From positions 248,001 through 312,000 of the forward strand of contig NZ_CANLNB010000001.1 of assembly GCF_947492455.1 (NCBI RefSeq): a DNA stretch of 64,000 nucleotides, read 5' to 3'. Within the stretch, counting starts at the first letter, position 1; each line of letters begins with the position of its first letter. The translations under genes were made by a program, and so were the position numbers. Below, one piece after another: positions 50,355 through 59,023 of this stretch. Origin of the DNA: an uncultured Aliiroseovarius sp. Lineage in GTDB: Bacteria; Pseudomonadota; Alphaproteobacteria; Rhodobacterales; Rhodobacteraceae. Below the pieces are notes generated by a model. That model did no database searches and was not told where the DNA came from. It was given only the letters and a program-made list of their open reading frames with translations.

Positions 50355-51833
50355 ATGGAACAAAAACCGCATTATCAGCTGTTCATTGACGGCCAGTGGG
50401 TCGATGGGGCCGACGGGCAGGTCATGGCCTCGCAAAACCCGGCGACAGGCGAAAATTGGGCGACATTTGCCTGTGCCGCGCCCTCGGACGTGGATCGGGC
50501 GATTGCCGCCGGGCGCCGGGTTCTGAACGATCCCGTCTGGAGCGATATGACGCAGACCCAGCGGGGCAAACTGCTCTATCGTTTGGCCGAACTGATCGAG
50601 GAAAACGCCCAGCGCATTGGCGAAATCGAGACGACGGACAGCGGCAAACTGCTGGCCGAGACTGCGTCTCAATCGGCTTATGTGGGCGATTACTATCGCT
50701 ATTACGCCGGGCTGGCGGACAAGATCGAGGGGGCGGTTTTGCCCATCGACAAGCCCGACATGCATGTCTTTACCAAGCGCGAGCCCATCGGCGTGGTGGT
50801 CGCCATCGTGCCGTGGAACGCGCAGATGTTTCTGACCGCGACCAAGTTGGGTCCGGCCTTGGCGGCGGGCTGTTCCGTGGTGCTGAAAGCGTCTGAGATC
50901 GCGCCCGCACCGATGCTGGAATTCGCGCGTTTGATTGAACAAGCAGGCTTCCCGCCCGGTGTGGTCTCGGTCATCACCGGGGACGCAGAAAACTGCGCCA
51001 TTCCCCTGACCCGTCACCCGGATGTGGACCGCATCGCCTTTACCGGCGGGCCGGAAACGGCACGGCATGTGGTGCGCAACTCGGCGGAAAACTTCGCGGT
51101 GACCTCGCTGGAACTGGGCGGCAAATCCCCCATTCTGGTGTTTGAAGACGCCGATCTGGACGGCGCGGCAAATGGGTTGATTGCCGGGAACTTTGGTGCG
51201 TCTGGACAAAGCTGTGTGGCCGGGTCGCGCGGGTTGGTGCATCGGTCGATCTTTGATGCGCTGGCCCAGCGGATCGAGGACAAGATGCAGTCGGTGGTCG
51301 TGGGCGATCCCCTGTCGGCCGACACCCATATCGGCCCGCTTTGCACGACGGCTCAGGTGCAAACCATCGAAACCACCCTGCAAGCCGCCCGCGACGGCGG
51401 GGCAACCATCCGGTTCGGAGGCGCGCCCTTGGATCGCCCCGGCAACTACATGGCACCGACGCTGGTGGAATGCCCCAACACCGACATCGAGACCCTGAAG
51501 GTCGAGATGTTCGGCCCCGTCATGTCGCTGATCCCCTTCGACACGGAAGAGGAAGCCATCGCGATCGCCAACTCAACGCCGTTCGGGCTGGGGTCGGGCG
51601 TGTTCACCGAAAACGTCGCCCGCGCGCATCGCGTGTCCTCGCGGCTGAAGGCAGGGATTTGCTGGGTAAACACCTATCGCGCCGTGTCCCCGATTGCGCC
51701 GTTCGGCGGCTATGACCAGTCGGGCTATGGCCGCGAGGCGGGGCTTGAGGCGGTGTTGGATTACACCCGCACGAAAACCACGTGGATCAGCACCTCGGAT
51801 CAGCCGATGGCCAATCCGTTTGTGATGCGTTGA
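50355..51833 (+). CDS. Aldehyde dehydrogenase family protein
   Basis: [49 protein letters not shown] start 50343 also possible. Confidence 0.92.
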   Translation: MEQKPHYQLFIDGQWVDGADGQVMASQNPATGENWATFACAAPSDVDRAIAAGRRVLNDPVWSDMTQTQRGKLLYRLAELIEENAQRIGEIETTDSGKLLAETASQSAYVGDYYRYYAGLADKIEGAVLPIDKPDMHVFTKREPIGVVVAIVPWNAQMFLTATKLGPALAAGCSVVLKASEIAPAPMLEFARLIEQAGFPPGVVSVITGDAENCAIPLTRHPDVDRIAFTGGPETARHVVRNSAENFAVTSLELGGKSPILVFEDADLDGAANGLIAGNFGASGQSCVAGSRGLVHRSIFDALAQRIEDKMQSVVVGDPLSADTHIGPLCTTAQVQTIETTLQAARDGGATIRFGGAPLDRPGNYMAPTLVECPNTDIETLKVEMFGPVMSLIPFDTEEEAIAIANSTPFGLGSGVFTENVARAHRVSSRLKAGICWVNTYRAVSPIAPFGGYDQSGYGREAGLEAVLDYTRTKTTWISTSDQPMANPFVMR

Positions 51834-51839
51834 TCAGCC

Positions 51840-51870
51840 CGGGGCGTGCGTGGTCACGCCCCGTTTTTTT
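51840..51870 (+). terminator. Strong Rho-independent terminator ending the LLM/ALDH operon
   Basis: CGGGGCGTG/CACGCCCCG followed by TTTTTTT. Confidence 0.88.
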
Positions 51871-51910
51871 GTGTCTGGGTTAGGGCGCACCCAGCATTTA
51901 CAACTGCCCG

Positions 51911-51963
51911 ATTAGGTTTTTCCTTTTTCACAAGTGCGATCATTAGGTTTTACCTAACCTAGG
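51911..51963. promoter_or_regulatory. Candidate operator region upstream of the Rieske/FMO operon
   Basis: ATTAGGTTTT at 51911 and 51942 (31 bp apart) and TTAGGT-TTT-ACCTAA inverted repeat (51943-51957). Confidence 0.5.
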
Positions 51964-52082
51964 CTGACTTATAACTTTCTTTCCCGTCGGTCCCAAAATG
52001 ACAATGTAGGGCGACCGCAAGACGAAGGCCGACTCACCCCTTCCATTGCGCCGCGACGACATTCAGACAAAGGACCAGACAC

Positions 52083-53360
52083 ATGCCCGTTGAAACCATC
52101 GATACGCTTGTTGTTGGTGCCGGACAGGCCGGAATTGCCCTGAGCGAACACCTTGGAAACAGTGGCGTGCCTCATCTGATTTTGGAAAAGAACCGCGTGG
52201 CCGAGGCATGGCGGTCTGCACGCTGGGACGCGCTGGTCACCAACGGCCCTGTTTGGCACGACCGCTTCCCCAGCCTTGAGTTCAAAGGCGATGACCCCGA
52301 CGCGTTCGTAACGAAAGACCGTGTGGCGGACTATCTGGAAGAATACGCGCAGATGGTGAACGCGCCCGTGCGCACTGGGGTCGAGGTGCTGAAAGCCGAA
52401 CGTCTGCCCGGTCAAGCCGGGTTCCGGATCGAAACCTCGGAGGGAGAGATTCACGCCAAGCGCATTGTCGCTGCAACCGGTGCTTTCCAGCATCCCGTGA
52501 TCCCGCCCATCGTGCCGGAAACCGCGAAGGTCACTCAGATCCACTCCAACCACTACAAGAACCCCGCGCAGCTTGCCGAGGGCGCGGTGATGGTGGTTGG
52601 GGCCGGATCGTCAGGCGCCCAGATCGCGGACGAGCTGAACCGCGCGGGCCGCAAGGTGTTCCTGTCGGTCGGACCGCATGACCGCCCGCCGCGCCGCTAT
52701 CGTGGTCGCGATTTCGTCTGGTGGCTGGGTGTGCTGGGTTTGTGGGATATGGCGGCCCCTGCACCAGGGACCGAGCATGTGACCATCGCTGTCAGCGGCG
52801 CTTATGGCGGCAACACGATGGATTTCCGTCGCTTGGCAGGCGAAGGCGTCACGCTTCTGGGCATGGCCGACGGGTTTCTGGATAACACCCTGACCTTCCG
52901 CGACGACCTGCAAGCCAATGTAGCCGCAGGTGACGCGAATTATCACGGGATGCTGGACGCCGCCGACGCCTATCTGGACCGCACCGGGCTGACCCTGCCG
53001 GAAGAACCCGAAGCCCGCGCGGCCTTCCCCGATCCTGACTGCCTGACCAATCCGATCCGCACCGTTGATCTGGCCAAAGAGGGAATCACCACGATCATCT
53101 GGGCCACCGGATTCCGGCAAGATTTCGACTGGATGAAATTCGACGCCTTCGACGAGAAAGGCGCACCAATCCACCAGCGCGGCGTTTCGGTCGAACCCGA
53201 CGTCTATTTCCTTGGCCTACCGTGGCAATCCCGACGCGGATCAACCTTCCTGTGGGGGGTCTGGCACGACGCCAAACATGTCGCTGATCAGATAGCAATT
53301 CAGCGCGCCTATCTGGACTATGAGGGCCCGGCAGCTGTCGTGTCCTCGGCTGCAGAATAA
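52083..53360 (+). CDS. FMO-like NAD(P)/FAD flavoprotein monooxygenase
   Basis: TLVVGAGQAGIALSEHL, VMVVGAGSSGAQIADEL dual Rossmann motifs, TIIWATGFRQDFDW. Confidence 0.88.
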   Translation: MPVETIDTLVVGAGQAGIALSEHLGNSGVPHLILEKNRVAEAWRSARWDALVTNGPVWHDRFPSLEFKGDDPDAFVTKDRVADYLEEYAQMVNAPVRTGVEVLKAERLPGQAGFRIETSEGEIHAKRIVAATGAFQHPVIPPIVPETAKVTQIHSNHYKNPAQLAEGAVMVVGAGSSGAQIADELNRAGRKVFLSVGPHDRPPRRYRGRDFVWWLGVLGLWDMAAPAPGTEHVTIAVSGAYGGNTMDFRRLAGEGVTLLGMADGFLDNTLTFRDDLQANVAAGDANYHGMLDAADAYLDRTGLTLPEEPEARAAFPDPDCLTNPIRTVDLAKEGITTIIWATGFRQDFDWMKFDAFDEKGAPIHQRGVSVEPDVYFLGLPWQSRRGSTFLWGVWHDAKHVADQIAIQRAYLDYEGPAAVVSSAAE

Positions 53361-53382
53361 GTTACACGAGAGAGATACACAG

Positions 53383-54528
53383 ATGGCAAAAGATCACATC
53401 GACCCCGTAGAAGAGCTTCGCCAGAACACCGCCGAACCGTTCGAGCAGGCCCATGCCATGCCGCCCTCGGTCTACACCTCCGAGGAATTCCTGAAGGAAG
53501 AGCTGAAGCACATCTTCTCGAAAGATTGGTTCTGCGTGGGCCGGGCGGATGCGCTGAAAGAGCCGGGCCAATACACCACTTGCGAGCTTGCCGGTCAGCC
53601 GGTTTTGGTCATCCGCGACCGTGACGGCGAGCTGCGCGCCATGTCGAACGTCTGCCTGCACCGCATGTCGACGCTACTGCACGGAAACGGCAAGGCCCGC
53701 GCCATTGTCTGCCCGTACCACGCCTGGACCTACAATCTGGATGGCAGCCTGCGCGGTGCGCCTGCGATGACCCTGAACGAAGGGTTCTGCAAGGACCAGT
53801 ACCAACTGCCGCAGGTGAGATGTCAGGAATGGCTGGGCTGGGTGTTCATCACTCTGAACCAAGACGCGCCCGACGTATCTGATCAGCTTCGCCAAGTCGA
53901 AGACATGGTCGCGGGCTATGACATGACCAACTACACCGAAGCGTTTTACGAAGAACACGTCTGGGACACCAACTGGAAGGTGCTGGCCGAGAACTTCATG
54001 GAAAGTTATCACCTGCCGGTTTGCCACGCGGGCACCATTGGTGGTCTGTCGAAGCTCGAGGATATGGTCTGCCCGCCGGGTCTGCCCGCGTTCAACTATC
54101 ACACCATCCTGAAGGACGAGACGCTGCGCATCGCGATGGCGCATCCATCAAATGATCGACTGAAAGGCGAGGAACGGCGCACGACCTTCCTGCTGGCGAT
54201 CTATCCCAGCCTTCTGATCACTCTAACGCCCGGCTATTTCTGGTACTTGTCGTTGCACCCCAAAGGACCGGGCCAAGTACAGATCCGGTTTGGCGGCGGG
54301 ATGTCGGATGACTATGCCGATGACGCCGACGCGCAAGAGAACTTTGCCGCCCTGAAGGCGCTTCTGGATGACGTGAATGTCGAAGATCGCGGCTGCACAG
54401 AGAAAGTGTTCAAGGGCCTGTCGTCCGACCGCGCCGTGCCGGGGCATCTAAGCCACCTTGAACGCCCCAACTATGACTTCGCGCAGTATCTGATGGCCCG
54501 GATTGAAGCCGGTCGCGCCGCCACCTGA
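53383..54528 (+). CDS. Rieske non-heme iron oxygenase alpha subunit (quaternary-ammonium-type), 1
   Basis: Rieske CLH-X16-CPYH; mononuclear Fe motif ENFMESYHLPVCH. Confidence 0.93.
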   Translation: MAKDHIDPVEELRQNTAEPFEQAHAMPPSVYTSEEFLKEELKHIFSKDWFCVGRADALKEPGQYTTCELAGQPVLVIRDRDGELRAMSNVCLHRMSTLLHGNGKARAIVCPYHAWTYNLDGSLRGAPAMTLNEGFCKDQYQLPQVRCQEWLGWVFITLNQDAPDVSDQLRQVEDMVAGYDMTNYTEAFYEEHVWDTNWKVLAENFMESYHLPVCHAGTIGGLSKLEDMVCPPGLPAFNYHTILKDETLRIAMAHPSNDRLKGEERRTTFLLAIYPSLLITLTPGYFWYLSLHPKGPGQVQIRFGGGMSDDYADDADAQENFAALKALLDDVNVEDRGCTEKVFKGLSSDRAVPGHLSHLERPNYDFAQYLMARIEAGRAAT

Positions 54529-54550
54529 CAACCACATAAAGGGACGCCCA

Positions 54551-54967
54551 ATGGCCCATACCCGCATTCGCAAGTTCAACACCTCGGACACCTACCCCGA
54601 ACAGAACCTCGACAATGATCTGTGTCAGGCCGTGGTCACGCAGGGCGGCAAGACCGTCTATCTGCGCGGCCAGTGCCCGCAGAATCTGGACGATGCCGTC
54701 AATATCGATAGCCACGATCCGGTCGAACAGACCCACAAGGTGATGCAGAACATCCGCCAGCTGATCGAAGAGGCCGGGGGTGGGATGGAGCACTTGGTGA
54801 AGGTGGTGGTCTACATCACCGACGTGCGCCACCGCGAGGCCGTCTATCGCACCATGGGCGAGTATATCAAAGGCGTGCACCCTGTCTCGACGGGCCTGGT
54901 GGTGCAGGCGTTGGCGCGGCCCGAGTGGCTGGTTGAGATTGACGGAACGGCCGTAATCCCGGACTGA
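54551..54967 (+). CDS. RidA family protein
   Basis: Small ORF with VYLRGQCPQNLDDAVN...VVVYITDVRHREAVYRTMGEYIKGVHPVSTGLVVQALARPEWLVEIDGTAVI. Confidence 0.93.
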   Translation: MAHTRIRKFNTSDTYPEQNLDNDLCQAVVTQGGKTVYLRGQCPQNLDDAVNIDSHDPVEQTHKVMQNIRQLIEEAGGGMEHLVKVVVYITDVRHREAVYRTMGEYIKGVHPVSTGLVVQALARPEWLVEIDGTAVIPD

Positions 54968-54973
54968 ACACAA

Positions 54974-55030
54974 GCGAGGGGGCTGTCTGCCCCCTCGCGC
55001 TCCCCCGAGGATATTTCGGACAAGAAAAAA
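54974..55030 (+). repeat. Dispersed hairpin + AGGATATTT-N4-CAAGAAAA element, copy B
   Basis: GCGAGGGGGC-TGTCT-GCCCCCTCGC then GCTCCCCCGAGGATATTTCGGACAAGAAAAAA. Confidence 0.65.
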
Positions 55031-55040
55031 GGAAGCTTGG

Positions 55041-55715
55041 ATGACGTTTTCACTGGTGGCCCGTTGTGCAGAGACCGGCATGTTCGGGATCGCGATCTCG
55101 TCGTCATCCCCTGCGGTGGCGGCGCGCTGCGCCTATGCGCGGGCCGGGGTCGGCGCGGTGGCCTCGCAGAACGTGACAGACCCAACCCTTGGCCCCTTGG
55201 CGCTGGACATGATGCAAGGCGGCATGTCCGCAGGCGAGGCGATTGCCGGCGTGAAGGATCTGGGCCGGTTTATCGAATATCGGCAGGTTCTGGCGGTGGA
55301 TAAGACCGGCGCGACAGCCATCCATTCTGGGCCGAACAGCCTTGGGATTTGGACGCAAGCGCAGGGGCCGGACGTGGCCTCGGGCGGGAACTTGTTGGCG
55401 AATGACGGCGTACCGCAGGCGGTTGTGGATGGTTTTTTGGAAAGCTCCGGCCATCTGGGCGACCGCTTGATTGCCGCGATGCGCGCGGGGCTGGTGGCAG
55501 GCGGCGAGGCGGGCCCCGTGCATTCCTCTGGCATGATGCTGGTCGACAAGGTCGCGTGGCCCGTCGCCGATCTGCGCTGCGACTGGACCGAGGCCTGTCC
55601 GATCGAAAATATCGCCACCGCATGGGAGATCTATAAGCCGCAACTGGACGCCTATGTTCAACGCGCGCTCGACCCGCGCGAGGCGCCGTCCTACGGCGTG
55701 CCCGGCGACGAATAA
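55041..55715 (+). CDS. DUF1028 domain protein (Ntn-hydrolase-like)
   Basis: MTFSLVARCAETGMFGIAISSSSPAVAARCAYARAGVGAVASQNVTDPTLG. Confidence 0.9.
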   Translation: MTFSLVARCAETGMFGIAISSSSPAVAARCAYARAGVGAVASQNVTDPTLGPLALDMMQGGMSAGEAIAGVKDLGRFIEYRQVLAVDKTGATAIHSGPNSLGIWTQAQGPDVASGGNLLANDGVPQAVVDGFLESSGHLGDRLIAAMRAGLVAGGEAGPVHSSGMMLVDKVAWPVADLRCDWTEACPIENIATAWEIYKPQLDAYVQRALDPREAPSYGVPGDE

Positions 55716-55746
55716 CCCCAAAACGCAACAGGAAACGGAGGGTAAG

Positions 55747-56859
55747 ATGGGTGATTTAAGAACGAAACTTCAGGATTTGGCCGCCTTACCGGCCGACCGC
55801 CCGATGGGCATGCCTGGGGCGTATTACACAAGTCAGGCGCAATTCGAGCACGAGGCTGCCACGGTGCTGCGCTGGAATTGGCATTGTCTGGGCCGTGCGG
55901 ATGAAATCCCCGAGCCCGGCGACTTTTTCACCGTGCAGCTTTTGTCCGAACCGCTGATCGTCGTGCGCGGCGATGATGGGGACATCCGTGTGCTGGCCAA
56001 TGTCTGCCGTCACCGCGGCATGCCGCTGGCCGAAGGGCGGGGGAATGTGAAACGGTTCGTCTGTTCCTATCACGCCTGGGCCTATGGCCGTGACGGGGCG
56101 CTGTTGCGCGCCGCGCGGATGGAAAACGCTGGGTTTGACACCAAAAACTGCCGCCTGCATGGGCACAATGTGCATATGTGGAACGGCTTTATTTACGTCA
56201 ATCTGGACACCAACGCGGCCCCGTTTGACCACCCGGATCTGGACGGGTTGCTGGCCCCTTACGAGACCGAGGGCTTCCGCCTTTTGCATGTCGCCGAAGA
56301 GAACTGGCAGACCAACTGGAAGTGCCTCGTCGAGAACTTCATGGAAGGCTACCACCTGTCGGTGGTGCACCCGCAGACGCTGCATGGCTACACGCCCACG
56401 GGGCTGGCGCGCAAGTTGCTGGCGGGCGAGGATTTCACCTCTTACGCCGCGAATTATCCCGCCACGATCCCGCCACGCGGACATGGGGCCGAGGGGCTGA
56501 GCGATGACGAACGCATGCGCTCGACCCTGTTTGCGAAATTCCCGACGCAGGTGGCCAGCCAAGCGGCCAGCCTATTGGTTTCGCTGTCTATTTTCCCGCT
56601 CAGCGCGGGCGAGATCCGCGTGAAATGGACCATGTCCGTCTATGGCGACGATCTGGACGACGCGACCATCGCCGCCCGCATCAAGCTCTGGGAAGAGGTC
56701 AACCGTGAGGATCGTGAGAAACTGGAACGCATGCAGGTGGCGCTTGGGTCCGAACATGCGCTGGAGGGTCCGCTGGCGGGCGATGACTATGAAGGCACGA
56801 TCCGTGACTTCCAGATCTGGCTGGCGCGCCAAGACCGGGACGTCGTCGCCGCCGAGTAG
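55747..56859 (+). CDS. Rieske non-heme iron oxygenase alpha subunit (quaternary-ammonium-type), 2
   Basis: Rieske CRH-X16-CSYH; mononuclear Fe motif ENFMEGYHLSVVH. Confidence 0.93.
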   Translation: MGDLRTKLQDLAALPADRPMGMPGAYYTSQAQFEHEAATVLRWNWHCLGRADEIPEPGDFFTVQLLSEPLIVVRGDDGDIRVLANVCRHRGMPLAEGRGNVKRFVCSYHAWAYGRDGALLRAARMENAGFDTKNCRLHGHNVHMWNGFIYVNLDTNAAPFDHPDLDGLLAPYETEGFRLLHVAEENWQTNWKCLVENFMEGYHLSVVHPQTLHGYTPTGLARKLLAGEDFTSYAANYPATIPPRGHGAEGLSDDERMRSTLFAKFPTQVASQAASLLVSLSIFPLSAGEIRVKWTMSVYGDDLDDATIAARIKLWEEVNREDREKLERMQVALGSEHALEGPLAGDDYEGTIRDFQIWLARQDRDVVAAE

Positions 56860-56930
56860 AAAGGTGATGCTGGATCCAATGGACCACGTATCGGGCTTGA
56901 ACCATGTGAACCGAAAGGCATAATCGCACG

Positions 56931-57884
56931 ATGGCTTTGCGGTTCACTCTTCGTCAGTTGGAATATTTCGTCGCCGTGGGCGAGGAAGGCTCGATCTCGC
57001 AGGCAAGCGCGCGGGTAAACGTGTCGTCGCCGTCGATCTCGGCGGCGATTTCCCAGCTAGAGGACGAGTTCGGCCTGCCGCTTTTCGTGCGCAAACACGC
57101 GCATGGGCTTAGCCTGACGCAAGCCGGGCGGCAGTTCATGGCGCAAGCCAAACTGGTGCTGCAGGAAGCGGACGCGCTGAACCGGCTGGCGGGGGATATC
57201 TCGGGCAACGTGCAGGGGCCGCTGAGCATCGGTTGCCTTGTCAGCTTTGCGCAGGTGCTTTTGCCCGCGATTCGGCGGCAGTTTGAACTGAGATACCCGG
57301 ATGTGCGCGTCAGCCAGATTGAAACCGACCAGCTGAACCTGATCGAACAGCTTCGTCGCGCACAGATCGATGTCGCGCTGTCCTATGATCTGGAAATCCC
57401 GCCGGATCTGGAATTCGTGCCGCTGCGCACCCTGCCCCCCTATGCAATGGTACCCGAAGGCCACCCGCTGGCCCGCCAGAACGAGGTCGAGGTGGCCGAG
57501 CTTTTGGACTATCCGATGGTCCTGTTGGACCTTCCGCTCAGCACCAACTATTTCCTCAGCTTCTTTGACCAGACGGGCCGTAAGCCGCGCATTGTCGAAC
57601 GCACGCGGGACATGGCGGTGATGCGGTCGATGGTGGCCAACGGGTTTGGCTATGCAATCGCCAATATTAGACCCTATTCCGACCTTTCTCCGGACGGGCG
57701 GCGGCTGGTGTTCATCCCCTTGAAGGGCGAACAGCGCCCCATGCAGTTGGGTCTGATCATCCCCGAAGGCGCGCGCAACGTGCTGACGGTCAACGCCTTT
57801 ATCGACCACGCCGCAACGGTCATTCGTGACTGGAATTATCCGGGACATGCCATCCCGCCGGCATCAGACGGAAAAACCGCATGA
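56931..57884 (+). CDS. LysR-family transcriptional regulator
   Basis: FTLRQLEYFVAVGEEGSISQASARVNVSSPSISAAISQLEDEFG. Confidence 0.93.
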   Translation: MALRFTLRQLEYFVAVGEEGSISQASARVNVSSPSISAAISQLEDEFGLPLFVRKHAHGLSLTQAGRQFMAQAKLVLQEADALNRLAGDISGNVQGPLSIGCLVSFAQVLLPAIRRQFELRYPDVRVSQIETDQLNLIEQLRRAQIDVALSYDLEIPPDLEFVPLRTLPPYAMVPEGHPLARQNEVEVAELLDYPMVLLDLPLSTNYFLSFFDQTGRKPRIVERTRDMAVMRSMVANGFGYAIANIRPYSDLSPDGRRLVFIPLKGEQRPMQLGLIIPEGARNVLTVNAFIDHAATVIRDWNYPGHAIPPASDGKTA

Positions 57885-59014
57885 GAACACTGGACATTCT
57901 TGAGCGATTGATAGGTTTTCCGACCGTCAGCAAAGATAGCAATCTGGACCTGATCCACTATGTGCAGGATCTGCTGCACAGCGCCGGGTTCGCCGTGGTG
58001 CGCATTCCCTCGCCTTGTGGTCAAAAGGCCGGATTGTTTGCGCGGATTGGCCCCGAAACAGGGGGTGTTTGCCTGTCTGCGCATACGGATGTGGTGCCTG
58101 TCGAGGGACAGGATTGGTCCAGCGATCCGTTTACCCTGACCCGCCGTGGGGATCGCCTGCATGGGCGGGGGGTGACGGATATGAAGGGTTTTCTGGCCTC
58201 GGCCCTTGCGATGGCGGAACGTGCTGCGAAAGCACCGCTGATCGAACCGCTCAGCCTTGCAATTTCCTATGACGAGGAAATCGGATGTGTGGGCATTCGC
58301 CAGATGATGCCTACTCTGGCACCGCTACTGGGCAGCCCCCGTGCGGTGATCGTGGGCGAGCCGACCTCGATGCAGGTGGCGACCGGGCATAAGGGCAAAG
58401 TAGCGCTTAAGGTAAACTGTCATGGGGAAGCGGGCCACAGTGCGCTGGCGCCCAACTTCACCAACGCGCTGCACGTTGCCGCACGCTTCATCGACGAGGT
58501 TCGCGCGCTGCAAGGTCGGCTGGCAGAAGGCGCGACGGACGCGGCCTATTCGATCCCTTACTCCACCGTCCATATCGGGCGCATGAGCGGCGGTCGCGCG
58601 TTGAACATTGTCCCGGATTCCGCCGTGTTAGAGATGGAATTCCGTCATCTGGCGCAAACCCCAGCCGACGAAATCCTGTCCGAGTTGAACAACATCGCCC
58701 AGCGCGTCGGTGCCGCGTTCGGCAGTCCCAACGCGGTCGAGATAACGCAGACCAACGCCTATTACGGGCTGGACACGCCCGCCAACGATCCGGTCGTCCG
58801 TTGGGCCGGTCAGATGGCAGGCACCCAAGGCACCACCAAGGTCGCTTTCGGGACCGAGGCCGGGTTCTTCGCTGCCGAAGGCATCCCTACAGTGGTCATC
58901 GGACCCGGCGACATGGCGCGCGACGGCCATAAGGCGGACGAGGGCGTAGACCTGTCCGAACTGGCCGCCTGCGACGCGATGATGGACCGGATCCTGACCG
59001 ATCTCAGTACGTAA
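57881..59014 (+). CDS. M20 metallopeptidase, acetylornithine deacetylase-like (ArgE family)
   Basis: LSAHTDVVPVEGQDWSSDPF, LHGRGVTDMKGFLA, SYDEEIGCVG, FGTEAGFF. Confidence 0.9.
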   Translation: MRTLDILERLIGFPTVSKDSNLDLIHYVQDLLHSAGFAVVRIPSPCGQKAGLFARIGPETGGVCLSAHTDVVPVEGQDWSSDPFTLTRRGDRLHGRGVTDMKGFLASALAMAERAAKAPLIEPLSLAISYDEEIGCVGIRQMMPTLAPLLGSPRAVIVGEPTSMQVATGHKGKVALKVNCHGEAGHSALAPNFTNALHVAARFIDEVRALQGRLAEGATDAAYSIPYSTVHIGRMSGGRALNIVPDSAVLEMEFRHLAQTPADEILSELNNIAQRVGAAFGSPNAVEITQTNAYYGLDTPANDPVVRWAGQMAGTQGTTKVAFGTEAGFFAAEGIPTVVIGPGDMARDGHKADEGVDLSELAACDAMMDRILTDLST

Positions 59015-59023
59015 ACGCCCGCG

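Noticed and set aside
49294-51383. Minus-strand ORFs of 303 and 347 aa
   Set aside because: Antisense to LLM monooxygenase and aldehyde dehydrogenase; His/Gly/Arg-rich without domains.
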